From Paracrocinitomix sp039939375 (GTDB taxonomy: Bacteria > Bacteroidota > Bacteroidia > Flavobacteriales_D > Crocinitomicaceae), in the NCBI GenBank assembly GCA_039939375.1, contig JBDVJO010000001.1, forward strand, positions 62,001 through 126,000: a DNA stretch of 64,000 nt, given 5' to 3'. The position numbers were made by a program, and so were the translations under genes. Position 1 is the first letter of the stretch. Each line of letters opens with the position of its first letter. Shown piece by piece: positions 45,905-54,225 of the stretch. The notes below the pieces were generated by a model. It was given only the letters and a program-made list of their open reading frames with translations, did not search any database and was not told the origin of the DNA.

Positions 45905-46194
45905 AGGTATATTCCGAATCCTATAAAGAATGCTCCCCATATCCACATAGGAATCCAAAATAGATCATTATGTGTTTTTTCTACAACTTCTTCAGGGTTT
46001 TCACTATCGGGTAAATTAGATGCTGCCAGTAAGCCACCAATAATCAATATTGGAATACCCGCCCATATCATAGACCACCCCATGTATTCAGGATTTCCCA
46101 GTCTGGTATCTTCAAAAGAATAGCTGCAAATCCAGCAACAAATTCCTAAAATTATCGGAATTAAAATCCCGGCACCTCTCCAAATGATTACCAT
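45901..46194 (-). CDS. Small membrane protein, 97 residues
   Basis: This protein has three hydrophobic segments: GILIPIILGICCWICSY near the N-terminus, MIWAGIPILIIGGLLAA in the middle and FWIPMWIWGAFFIGFGIYL at the C-terminus. A short polar loop (NLPDSENPEEVVEKTHND) separates the second and third. It is predicted to sit in the inner membrane. It follows the SEDWDYWE repeat gene by three bases, so both are probably made together. No family was recognised. Confidence 0.65.
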   Translation of the reverse strand: MVIIWRGAGILIPIILGICCWICSYSFEDTRLGNPEYMGWSMIWAGIPILIIGGLLAASNLPDSENPEEVVEKTHNDLFWIPMWIWGAFFIGFGIYL

Positions 46195-46197
46195 AAT

Positions 46198-46716
46198 TTA
46201 TTTATTAATTCCTCTTACGTGAATAGCTGAAGTGAATATAGGAACAAAAACCATTGCCATTTTTGCATCAACAGATAGGCTGCTATAACTTCCTGATACT
46301 TCCCAATAATCCCAATCTTCTGAAGTATAAGTTCTAATTTTGGCAGTTGCGTCTCCACTAACTTCCCAATAATCCCAGTCTTCAGAAGTGTAGGTTCTGA
46401 TTTTTAGTGATGTTCCTCCTGATACTTCCCAGTAATCCCAATCATTAGATGAGTAGGTTCTTAATTTTAAGCTTCCTATTTCCCAATAATCCCAGTCGTT
46501 TGAACTGTAGGTTCTTATCTTTCCAGATGTTCCGCCAAAATTATATTCCCAATAGTCCCAATCTTCAGAACTATAGGTTCTAATTTTTCCGGATGTACTT
46601 CCCAAAGACACTTCCCAATAATCCCAGTCTTCTGAGGTGTAGGTTCTAAGTTTTCCACTTTGTCCAAAACTGCTAAAACACAAACTAATTACGATTAATC
46701 CTACTATTGTTTTCAT
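46198..46716 (-). CDS. Exported protein with six SEDWDYWE repeats
   Basis: This 172-residue protein has a signal peptide (MKTIVGLIVISLCFSSFG). It is then almost only repeats of 18-22 residues: KIRTYTSEDWDYWEVSGG and variants, six in number, with a SND/SED alternation (two of the six have Asn). The end (residues 145-172) is non-repetitive and hydrophobic. Each unit reads as two short strands joined by an acidic-aromatic turn, which suggests a stacked beta sheet with exposed Trp and Tyr. No family was recognised. The next gene, three bases away, encodes a small membrane protein. The design recalls the six-unit VDYGED protein at 19.5 kb. Confidence 0.75.
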   Translation of the reverse strand: MKTIVGLIVISLCFSSFGQSGKLRTYTSEDWDYWEVSLGSTSGKIRTYSSEDWDYWEYNFGGTSGKIRTYSSNDWDYWEIGSLKLRTYSSNDWDYWEVSGGTSLKIRTYTSEDWDYWEVSGDATAKIRTYTSEDWDYWEVSGSYSSLSVDAKMAMVFVPIFTSAIHVRGINK

Positions 46717-46918
46717 GTTTTAAATATAAAAAATTCAACTCAGTTTCTTTACAGGTGTATTACAAAATGGGTGAAACGTAAGCTAAATGGTTTTAAACAT
46801 AAGCGTTGCGAAAGGTTGAGAATGAGCTTTTTAACTTTTTAGAGATATTTTTTTTAAATATTTATATGGTTGAACATGGAATTTTTTGCTACCTTAAAAG
46901 CACTATTACTAGCCGTTT

Positions 46919-48067
46919 ATGCCTTCATTTAAAGTTCCTACTGCACGAGAATTTCGGGCATTAAGAAAAGAAACAGACCCAATTGCAGATCAGGTAATTC
47001 AAAAAATTATTGAAGCTGATGCCCAAGAAGGGATTAACAAGTTGTTTTCTCAACTCAGAGAAAATGATGATATCGAAGAAATTGATTTCCCCCGAGTGGT
47101 CAAAGATTATTTTGAAGAAACCGCAGTTTTACCAGATTGGGCAGATAATAATGAAATTTTAAAAGGTCAAAAAGTATTTTCAAAATTCGGTCCAGAAGTA
47201 GCGTTGTGTTTAATGACCAAGTCGTTACCAGAAGCGTATGCTTGTGCTAACGGAGCAAAAGTTCTATATGCCACTGGTAGATTAACGAAACAATCAGGTT
47301 CGCTAGAGGTGTTTACCAGACGATTAATGGAAACAGCTCAATTTGTTGTCAATGTAAGTAGTCCTGGTGGGTTAGAGCCGAAAGGGAAAGGTATTGTTAC
47401 CGCTCAAAAGGTGCGATTAATCCATGCTGCAATTCGTTACTATTTAGGAAAACATAATTGGCCGATAGAGTTTTATGGCGCTCCTATCAATCAGCAAGAC
47501 ATGGCCGGAACGTTGCAGTCTTTTTCCACTTTGACCTTACAAGGCCTGGATATATTGAAACTTAATCTAACTGAAGAAGAGAAACAAGCTTACTACCATA
47601 GTTGGCGAGTGGTAGGACATATCATGGGAGTGCAGTCAGAATTGAATCCACCTACTTATAAAGAAGGTTTTGAAATAGGTACTGCGATATTAAAAAATCA
47701 AATGGCTCCTTCAAAAGAAGGAACTGAACTGACTCAGGCCGTGATTCAATTTATGGCAGAAATGTTTCCTGGTAAGGCGTTAGATTTGGCTCCAGAAGCT
47801 ATAATCAGACACATGATAGGAGATGATATTTCTGATATTTTGAAACTAGATTCTCATTTGAATTTGATTGATCGTATGGTACCTAAGTTAGTTGGTGTAG
47901 TGTTCGACAAAATTGAAGAAGTAGGGGATTCTCATCATACCTTAGAGTTGTTAATTACTAAAATGAAGGAAGCTTTATTACAACATATGCTCAATCATTT
48001 CAACCATAATAAAAACGTGAAATTTTATATTCCACCCAGTCTACGTGCTGATTGGAAACTCAATTAA
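46919..48067 (+). CDS. MpaB/rubber-oxygenase-family protein (DUF2236)
   Basis: This 382-residue protein belongs to the DUF2236 superfamily, which includes bacterial latex-clearing oxygenase Lcp (heme b) and the fungal oxygenase MpaB, which cleaves the farnesyl chain during mycophenolic acid synthesis. The all-helical core has the signature region KQAYYHSWRVVGHIMGVQSELN, in which the Arg, His and Gly are typical. No signal peptide or membrane segment is seen. It is the first gene of a three-gene operon; the next gene encodes a membrane protein resembling meroterpenoid cyclases. Oxidative cutting of an isoprenoid is therefore an attractive but unproven role. Confidence 0.75.
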   Translation: MPSFKVPTAREFRALRKETDPIADQVIQKIIEADAQEGINKLFSQLRENDDIEEIDFPRVVKDYFEETAVLPDWADNNEILKGQKVFSKFGPEVALCLMTKSLPEAYACANGAKVLYATGRLTKQSGSLEVFTRRLMETAQFVVNVSSPGGLEPKGKGIVTAQKVRLIHAAIRYYLGKHNWPIEFYGAPINQQDMAGTLQSFSTLTLQGLDILKLNLTEEEKQAYYHSWRVVGHIMGVQSELNPPTYKEGFEIGTAILKNQMAPSKEGTELTQAVIQFMAEMFPGKALDLAPEAIIRHMIGDDISDILKLDSHLNLIDRMVPKLVGVVFDKIEEVGDSHHTLELLITKMKEALLQHMLNHFNHNKNVKFYIPPSLRADWKLN

Positions 48068-48075
48068 CCCAGCTT

Positions 48076-48774
48076 ATGAATTCAATCGTTTGGATAAATC
48101 TCAAGGAGTTTACTACTTATGAAATCATAATGACGGCCATTGGCTGGGTGTTTTGGATTTCAATGTATATTCTTATTGTTAGAAGTATACGGAAAGATAA
48201 GTACGTAGAAATGCCTTGGATGTGTGTGATGGGGAACATAGCTTGGGAATTTGTTTGGGGATTCATTTTTTACAAGCAAATAAACTTAGGAGAGCTTTTT
48301 ATTTGGAGCTATCGGGCCTGGTTTTTCATGGATATTTTTATCCTCTGGGGAGTTTTCAAATATGGCAGAAAACAACTTACAATAGTGGAAATAAAAAAAT
48401 ACTTTGTTCCCATTTGTTTAGTGAGTATTGCTGTTTGGGGGATTCTCTTTTATACATTCATTGACTCAGGATTCGATCATAGATGGGGGTCTCAATCTGC
48501 TTATATCGCTAACGTAATTATATCTGTCATGTTTATGAATCTATTTCTTACCCAATGGCGATTTAAAAAGTTCTCAAAGTTGATGGCTTGGTGTAAATGT
48601 CTCGGAACCTTATTTTATACCATTGTTTATTTTAATTTTGATCCACCAAATACTTTTGTACACACGATTGGAGGAGTAGTTTTCTTCTTAGATATGATTT
48701 TCATTTATCAGTTGTATAAAAAACAAGGAAAAAATTGGGTTCAGCAGCCACACCCTGAACTGAATAATTTATGA
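48076..48774 (+). CDS. Seven-helix membrane protein resembling PaxB/Pyr4 terpene cyclases
   Basis: This protein of about 232 residues is nearly all membrane helices (around seven). I start at the ATG at 48076; a TTG frame start lies 24 bases upstream inside the oxygenase gene. The segments CVMGNIAWEFVWG and AWFFMDIFILWGV resemble the first conserved block of transmembrane meroterpenoid cyclases, and GGVVFFLDMIFIYQLY the last. Glu58 (in WEF) and Asp206 (in FLDM) sit where Pyr4 has its two essential acidic residues, about 150 residues apart. Such enzymes protonate an epoxide or alkene of a prenylated substrate to start ring closure. Identification is by pattern only. Confidence 0.5.
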   Translation: MNSIVWINLKEFTTYEIIMTAIGWVFWISMYILIVRSIRKDKYVEMPWMCVMGNIAWEFVWGFIFYKQINLGELFIWSYRAWFFMDIFILWGVFKYGRKQLTIVEIKKYFVPICLVSIAVWGILFYTFIDSGFDHRWGSQSAYIANVIISVMFMNLFLTQWRFKKFSKLMAWCKCLGTLFYTIVYFNFDPPNTFVHTIGGVVFFLDMIFIYQLYKKQGKNWVQQPHPELNNL

Positions 48775-51740
48775 AGCTAAAGAATAGCATAAATAGCGAC
48801 TTGGATTTTAATAACAATCCTCATCCAGAAATTGTATTCCCAAATAAAATATTTGGTAGATTGCAAGCGCAAATTGATTTGCAGTCTGCTTTAGATGAAT
48901 TTAAAAAAGGTCAGACCTGCTCGCTTGTGGTAAAAGGCAATGCAGGTATTGGCAAGAGTTTTATCGTTCGTTCGTTTTTTAAAAATATTGAGGATTGCGA
49001 TTTTTATTCAGGCAAGTTTTTACAGTTTAGACGCGGTATTCCGTTTTTGGCGTTTAGGCAGATTTTTGAAGCTGTTATTGGAGCTCAGAAAAGAAGAGCC
49101 GCAGACAAAGAGCGTTGGAAAGCTGAATTTATTGATCGTTTTGATCCTTATTTATCAGAGCTTTCTCTCGTTATTCCTGCGCTAAGTGAATTGATAGAAA
49201 TAGAGGTGACCAATCCAAAAGCCGCTTCGCCCATAGAGACTAGAAATAAAATTAACTCTGCTTTTTCTGATTTCATAGTTTATATGCTTGAGAAATCTGA
49301 AAACAAGATTATCCTTCACTATGACGACTTGCAATGGGCGGATAAAGATTCACTCAATTTTCTTGAATATTTAATAGCTAAAAATCATCCGAATTTACTT
49401 GTGATTTTATCCAATCGTCCAACCGAAAAGGCATTGTTGGCGAAAGAATTGGTGGAATTTTATCAAAGAATAGAAGAGTCGATTTCGCTCAAGAAAATTC
49501 AACTTGAAGCACTCTCATTACCTGCTTTGAAAGAATTGTTGAAAGTTGTTTTTCCTTTTTCAAATTCTAATTATGATCAGTTGTCAAAACTCAGCTTAGA
49601 CAACAGTAATGGAAACCCGTATGTGTTACATGAGTTTCTGTCCAGTCTAAGTCGATTAAAATATTTAAAATATAATGCAGAACTAAATAATTGGAGTTGG
49701 GAGTTTCAAGATAATTCCTCCATTTCTTTTGAACACAACTTGCCAAGACTATTAATTGACCGATTAGAAAACTTAGGCGAGATGCAACGCTTGGTTATCC
49801 AATCTTGTGCCTGTTTTGGTGCTAATTTAAATGTTCCTTTTATTTCAAGAATAACAGGGTTTGAACAAGATACAATTCAAGAAACATTTAGAGAGGCTAT
49901 GAAAATTGGGTTTATTATTCCTCTTGAAGTAAAATATGAGGAAGATTTATCTGATTTAAATAATTTTAAATTTACGAATGAAACCATTCAAGATGCAGTT
50001 CACGAATCATTTGTAGAGTCTCAACGATTTAAAATCCATAAGAAAATTGCTAATTACTTCATTGAAAATTCAATGATTGGGCTAGATTCTAGAGATGTTT
50101 TTGAATGTGCGTACCATTTAAATGAGGCGATTCATGAAGAAAGTGACTTTCAAGAAAAGTTAATCCATGCTGAGGTCAATTTGAAAGCTGCTGAAAAAGC
50201 ATTGTCAACAGCTTCCTTTTCATTAGCCTTAAATTATTTGCAGCAAGCCATGGACAGCAACTTGCATCACAATTGGGAGTCAGCCTATTCCCTCGCTTCA
50301 AATGTCAGAATAAAAGGGTATCAAATTGCCCGAATCACCAATAATGTTTCTTTAGCAAACAAGTTATATTCTCAAGGTTCAGAGAATTGCAAGGGCATAG
50401 ATTTATCAGAGTTAAGGTTTGCAAAAGTAAGTATGGATATTCAGTTTGGGGAGCTTCAAGCGGCCTTAGATACTGGAATAGTAGCTTTGGAAGAATTAGG
50501 TGTTAAAGTACCGGCAAAGGCTGGAGTTTTAAATGTAGTTAAGGAGCTTATTAAGACGAAAATAATGCTTTTCAGAAAGTCTCCAGAGAAGATTTTTCAG
50601 CTACCTGAATTGAGTGACGAGAAAGTAGAGTTTGCTATAAAGTTGATGATTTGGATGTTTAAAAGTGCCTACTATTTGAATCCAGAATTAAATGCCGTCT
50701 TATCATTAAGAATTCTACAACTCACTCTAAAAAAAGGAACTTGCGCTGATTCTGCTTCAGGGTTAATGGCTTATGGAATTATCGCCGCAGCAGGTTCAAA
50801 TAACTTCAAAAAGGCATACGAATATTGTAATGTTGGAGCTTTATTAGCAGACAAATACAAAGAAGACTCATGTAGACACTATTTCGGTCAGGCAGTTTAT
50901 AAAGCTTATAAATTTCCCTTAAGAGATACACTTGACTTGTATCGATTAGCTGTAGAAAAAGGGTATGAAGATGGAGATTTCTTGGGTTCTGCTGAACCTA
51001 CAGTTAACGAGTCGTTGACCTATTTTTCTGCGGGTTATGATTTAAATACGGTAGAAGAGAAAGTTAAGCAAAGCGCAATTTACTGCCAAGATCTGAAAGT
51101 TAAAGACTATTATGATTTTCAGACTATGCTTTTGTATCAATTGAAAATTCTTAAAGGAGAGATGGTCACCGCTGATGAAGAATTGCAGTTAAAAGAAATA
51201 TTGAATACAACTGAGTACAATTTGACTATTACCACGTATAATTTTTTGAAATTGCAGCAATATTGCTTTGAGGGAGATTGGGAAAAAGCTTACCAACAAT
51301 CGCAAAACCTTAAAAAAGAAGTGCCTTCAATGACGGGTATTTATCTTCAGGTTGAATATTATTTTTATCGGGCCATGGTAGTTTTGAAAAATATAAAAAA
51401 CACAAGCGGCATCCAGCGCATCAAGGACAGACGAGAAGTAAATTCAATAATCAAGAAGATGGAAAAGTGGGGTGAAAGTGCACCTTCAAATCACCAACAT
51501 AAAATGCATATCATCAGTGGACTTTATGAAGAAATGAAAGGGGAAGACTTAGAGGCGAAGCATCATTACATCAATGCAGCGAACCTAGCCAACGAGGCAA
51601 AATTTATTCAAAATGCAGCATTGGCATATTACTTTTTAGCAGAATTGAGCAACAAGAAAAAAGACGAAAAAAATGCAACCCATTATAGAGATAAATCGGC
51701 GGCATTCTTCAAAGAGTGGGGGACTACTCTAATTTCTTAA
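48771..51740 (+). CDS. STAND-like AAA ATPase with TPR-type helical region
   Basis: This 989-residue protein starts inside the stop of the cyclase-like gene (ATGA). Residues 25-330 form an AAA_16-type ATPase: FGRLQAQIDLQ, Walker A GNAGIGKS (56-63) and Walker B ILHYDDLQWAD (181-191, the DLQWAD form typical of this group). Residues about 440-980 are long helical TPR-like repeats. This is the sensor/switch half of large hybrid kinases and LuxR-type regulators, but no kinase, HTH or nuclease effector domain is seen at either end. It may sense a ligand and act by assembly, or regulate the two enzymes next to it. Function unknown. Confidence 0.78.
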   Translation: MKLKNSINSDLDFNNNPHPEIVFPNKIFGRLQAQIDLQSALDEFKKGQTCSLVVKGNAGIGKSFIVRSFFKNIEDCDFYSGKFLQFRRGIPFLAFRQIFEAVIGAQKRRAADKERWKAEFIDRFDPYLSELSLVIPALSELIEIEVTNPKAASPIETRNKINSAFSDFIVYMLEKSENKIILHYDDLQWADKDSLNFLEYLIAKNHPNLLVILSNRPTEKALLAKELVEFYQRIEESISLKKIQLEALSLPALKELLKVVFPFSNSNYDQLSKLSLDNSNGNPYVLHEFLSSLSRLKYLKYNAELNNWSWEFQDNSSISFEHNLPRLLIDRLENLGEMQRLVIQSCACFGANLNVPFISRITGFEQDTIQETFREAMKIGFIIPLEVKYEEDLSDLNNFKFTNETIQDAVHESFVESQRFKIHKKIANYFIENSMIGLDSRDVFECAYHLNEAIHEESDFQEKLIHAEVNLKAAEKALSTASFSLALNYLQQAMDSNLHHNWESAYSLASNVRIKGYQIARITNNVSLANKLYSQGSENCKGIDLSELRFAKVSMDIQFGELQAALDTGIVALEELGVKVPAKAGVLNVVKELIKTKIMLFRKSPEKIFQLPELSDEKVEFAIKLMIWMFKSAYYLNPELNAVLSLRILQLTLKKGTCADSASGLMAYGIIAAAGSNNFKKAYEYCNVGALLADKYKEDSCRHYFGQAVYKAYKFPLRDTLDLYRLAVEKGYEDGDFLGSAEPTVNESLTYFSAGYDLNTVEEKVKQSAIYCQDLKVKDYYDFQTMLLYQLKILKGEMVTADEELQLKEILNTTEYNLTITTYNFLKLQQYCFEGDWEKAYQQSQNLKKEVPSMTGIYLQVEYYFYRAMVVLKNIKNTSGIQRIKDRREVNSIIKKMEKWGESAPSNHQHKMHIISGLYEEMKGEDLEAKHHYINAANLANEAKFIQNAALAYYFLAELSNKKKDEKNATHYRDKSAAFFKEWGTTLIS

Positions 51741-51743
51741 GAA

Positions 51744-52991
51744 TTATTTGTATTCATTCAACAATTTAACTTGTTTGCTATTGTCTAGCACCATGTTTGG
51801 TGTACCTTGGTAATCTCCAACTTGACCGGTGAAACAAACTTCTTTGTCAATTAAATACAATTCTGGCTCGTAGGGGAAATTCATCACATTTGATGAAAAT
51901 ATAGAAACAGAGAAAATTTGGTTCGGAAACTTCTTGTCCAGATTAATGAATACATGACCCTTTTCATGTTTAGTAGCGCTCACAACTTTACCACAAACCG
52001 TGTGTTTTTTACCATCATCAACTAAAACTTTAACACCATAAGTACTTAATGACTTTTTAGGTAATCGTTTGTTGTGGATAGCTTTTACGTCTCCGTTTTG
52101 AGCTACCGGTAGCCAAGGCTGGTATTCTTCGCTGGCTTCTATTTTAGCTTCAAGTTCATCATCCAAACCACTAAATAAATCATATCCAATTAAATTTTCT
52201 ACACTATCTACACTAACAGCAAAAGCTTCAAGAGGAAGGTTAATTTTTTCGTTGGGTAAAACAAAGCCAATCGCTCGGTTATTTTTAGTGTCTAAAGCCA
52301 CTTTTACATAAAGTTCCGGTACAGACAATCCATTGACACTACGATCAACTTTGGTTAAATTATCTGTTAAAACTGGAGCAGTAACTATGATCAAATCTAT
52401 CATGTTTTGGGCTACATAGGCTCGCATCCAATTTTCTAATTCCGCCCATTTAAATCTATTAAAATCGGCTAATTGCGGTGACATGTTTGAATAAAAATAG
52501 CTTTCTGAAAGGGCGCGTTTACTCCATTTAAAATCAGCTGATGGAGCCAAATGGCCACGGTCATAACCAAAACCATCATAACTGTATGAGCTATCTGATT
52601 TTAAAGTTTTAATAAAGTAATCTTCCTCCACAGCACTTCCTGAGCTCACCAACGAATCTATTCTAAAGTCATTCGTTCGAGAGGCAGTTCCGTTCAAAAT
52701 ATCTGGTAAAATAATATGCATTACCCAGTTCGCTTGTTCGTGTTGCTCGTTGTAACTAAATTGATAGGCCGAATGGGTCAAAATCTCCTCTGTTGTTCCG
52801 TTTGAGGGAATCCCGATAGATTGGATTTGAGATTGGATCCAGTCTAGTTTAAGTACCTCTAATTGCGAAAGCAGTACAGCTTTATTTTTATCTAACGCCT
52901 GAATTTGCTGATTAATTTGTTGGATATCTTCGCTTTCAGCTTGCCCGTGGCAAATAGATGTAATAAATAAACAAATGATCAATAATCGCAT
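51744..52991 (-). CDS. Secreted DNA/RNA non-specific endonuclease (NUC1)
   Basis: This 415-residue protein has a signal peptide (MRLLIICLFITSICHG) and a short coiled coil, then a NUC1-type beta-beta-alpha-metal nuclease. DRGHLAPSADF holds the general base His147 in the conserved DRGH (144-147), and Asn178 in FNRFKW should bind Mg. A C-terminal region (about 340-415) has a beta fold with VCGKVVSATK, similar to OB-like domains. It would digest extracellular nucleic acid for nutrition. It converges with the ATPase gene three bases away. A -7 box lies upstream. Confidence 0.9.
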   Translation of the reverse strand: MRLLIICLFITSICHGQAESEDIQQINQQIQALDKNKAVLLSQLEVLKLDWIQSQIQSIGIPSNGTTEEILTHSAYQFSYNEQHEQANWVMHIILPDILNGTASRTNDFRIDSLVSSGSAVEEDYFIKTLKSDSSYSYDGFGYDRGHLAPSADFKWSKRALSESYFYSNMSPQLADFNRFKWAELENWMRAYVAQNMIDLIIVTAPVLTDNLTKVDRSVNGLSVPELYVKVALDTKNNRAIGFVLPNEKINLPLEAFAVSVDSVENLIGYDLFSGLDDELEAKIEASEEYQPWLPVAQNGDVKAIHNKRLPKKSLSTYGVKVLVDDGKKHTVCGKVVSATKHEKGHVFINLDKKFPNQIFSVSIFSSNVMNFPYEPELYLIDKEVCFTGQVGDYQGTPNMVLDNSKQVKLLNEYK

Positions 52992-53005
52992 AGAAGAGTT
53001 TTGTA

Positions 53006-53013
53006 CAAAAATA
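53006..53013 (-). promoter_or_regulatory. Bacteroidota -7 box TATTTTTG
   Basis: The reverse strand reads TATTTTTG, an exact TAnnTTTG match, ending 14 bases before the ATG of the nuclease gene. This gives a leader of about ten bases. Confidence 0.45.
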
Positions 53014-53092
53014 CGGACTTAAAGTTGGATTGAGGTCAAGTAGTTGTTAACTTTAATGTTATATCTGTTGCTATAAAAGGCAATAATTAAAT

Positions 53093-53473
53093 ATGAATAA
53101 GAAGATAGCCTTGATCATTATGTTTGTTATTCTGGTGTTGGTTCTTGCATTTCACATTTTGATTCTGACTGAGCAAATTCCTTATGACAAAGTTTGGGCT
53201 GGTAAACTGAACTCTGTTGAGGAAATGAGAAGTTTTGAAACATTTTCAATTCTCCTAAATTCCCTTATGTTAACTGTGTTTTATATAAAGTATAGACAAC
53301 TTTCAAAAGGAATTAAAAATAAAGTGATAGATATTCTTATCTGGATTTTTGCCGGTTTTTTTGCCTTAAATACCTTGGGAAATCTTTTCTCAGAAAGTAC
53401 GACAGAATTGATTCTCGGTACCTTACTGACATTGACTTTATCTATCTTGTGTGTAGTTATTGCTAAAAAGTAA
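53093..53473 (+). CDS. Four-helix membrane protein, 126 residues
   Basis: This protein has four predicted membrane helices: ALIIMFVILVLVLAFHILIL, FSILLNSLMLTVFYIKY, VIDILIWIFAGFFALNTLG and LILGTLLTLTLSILCVVIA. A short loop with YDKVWAGKLNSVEEM separates the first two. No family was recognised; it resembles small uncharacterised membrane proteins common in Flavobacteriales. It stands alone, divergent from the nuclease gene, and is followed by the tandem repeat array. Confidence 0.65.
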   Translation: MNKKIALIIMFVILVLVLAFHILILTEQIPYDKVWAGKLNSVEEMRSFETFSILLNSLMLTVFYIKYRQLSKGIKNKVIDILIWIFAGFFALNTLGNLFSESTTELILGTLLTLTLSILCVVIAKK

Positions 53474-53656
53474 TAGAGCTGCAGCCAATGCGAGCGTATT
53501 ATAGTTTTGATAATTTGAACTCGGCAGGATTATTTCATGATCCTAACGTATTGCTCCTAACAAGCATAAAGTCTAATTCCAATTGCATTGGAATCTTGTC
53601 CTTTTTTATTTCATCTAACCCACTCGAACAAGTTCGGTTCATGCTATAAAACAAAA

Positions 53657-53683
53657 AAGTCCAACATCAGAGATGTTAGACTT
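53657..53683. terminator. Terminator-like hairpin, array unit 1
   Basis: AAGTCCAACATC, loop AGA, GATGTTAGACTT: 12-bp stem with one mismatch, preceded by A-rich and followed by T-rich sequence. The identical hairpin recurs at 54003-54029. Confidence 0.6.
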
Positions 53684-53820
53684 CTTTTGTGACCCTGGCA
53701 GGATTATTTCATGATCCTTTGAACTCCGAATTCCGATAGTAAAACTCAAAATTTTCAATTTTGGTTTTTGTTTGTATTTCCACTCACCTGAATTGCATTC
53801 TACTCGTGGCTATACAAACA

Positions 53821-53851
53821 AAAACTCCTTCAGAAATTCTGAAGGAGTTTT
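53821..53851. terminator. Terminator-like hairpin, array unit 2
   Basis: AAAACTCCTTCAGAA pairs perfectly with TTCTGAAGGAGTTTT over about 15 bp around a single central A. It occupies the same place in unit 2 that the other hairpin holds in units 1 and 3. Confidence 0.65.
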
Positions 53852-54002
53852 GCTTTCTTAGTGACCTCGGCAGGATTATTTCATGATCCTAACGTATTGC
53901 TCCTAACAAGCATAAAGTCTAATTCCAATTGCATTGGAATCTTGTCCTTTTTTATTTCATCTCACTCACTCGAACAAGTTCGGTTCGTGCTATAAAATAA
54001 AA

Positions 54003-54029
54003 AAGTCCAACATCAGAGATGTTAGACTT
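54003..54029. terminator. Terminator-like hairpin, array unit 3
   Basis: This is an exact copy of the unit 1 hairpin (AAGTCCAACATC, AGA, GATGTTAGACTT), again just before TTTTGTGACC. Its position downstream of the hip operon (which ends at 54226) would also let it end that transcript. Confidence 0.6.
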
Positions 54030-54225
54030 CTTTTGTGACCTCGGCAGGATTACCGTGCCAAATCTATTAAGCTCTTAATGAGTTAGTTATCAATTGATAT
54101 AAAAACTGCTTGCAAATTTGCTTGCAGAAATCTTGTTTTTAGTTGTTGTGATTTAAAGAACGTATGACACTAAAGATACTGATTCATATACCATTTAGCA
54201 ACAAATAACATCAAAGAATACTGAA

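Larger units (their letters stand above)
53521..54040. repeat. Tandem array of three ~173-bp units with tRNA-3'-end-like motif
   Basis: Units begin at 53521, 53696 and 53867, and a fourth start is at 54041; spacings are 175, 171 and 174. Each opens with GGCAGGATTATTTCATGATCC (the fourth keeps only GGCAGGATTA) and closes with a hairpin followed by GTGACC. Units 1 and 3 are nearly identical; unit 2 has a different interior and another hairpin. Read on the reverse strand, ATCCTGCCGAGGTCA looks like the 3' half of a tRNA T-arm plus acceptor strand, but no full tRNA fits. The array fills most of a gene-free stretch from 53474 to 54225; nothing recognisable lies in 54061-54225. Confidence 0.75.

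Noticed and set aside
53850..53900. Complete tRNA gene at the GGCAGGATT motif
   Set aside because: Only a T-arm half and acceptor-like strand can be drawn; no anticodon or D-arm fits, and the 5' acceptor strand is absent.
53521..54060. CRISPR array
   Set aside because: The units are about 173 bp, interiors of units 1 and 3 are nearly identical, and no short direct repeat alternates with unique spacers; no cas genes are nearby.
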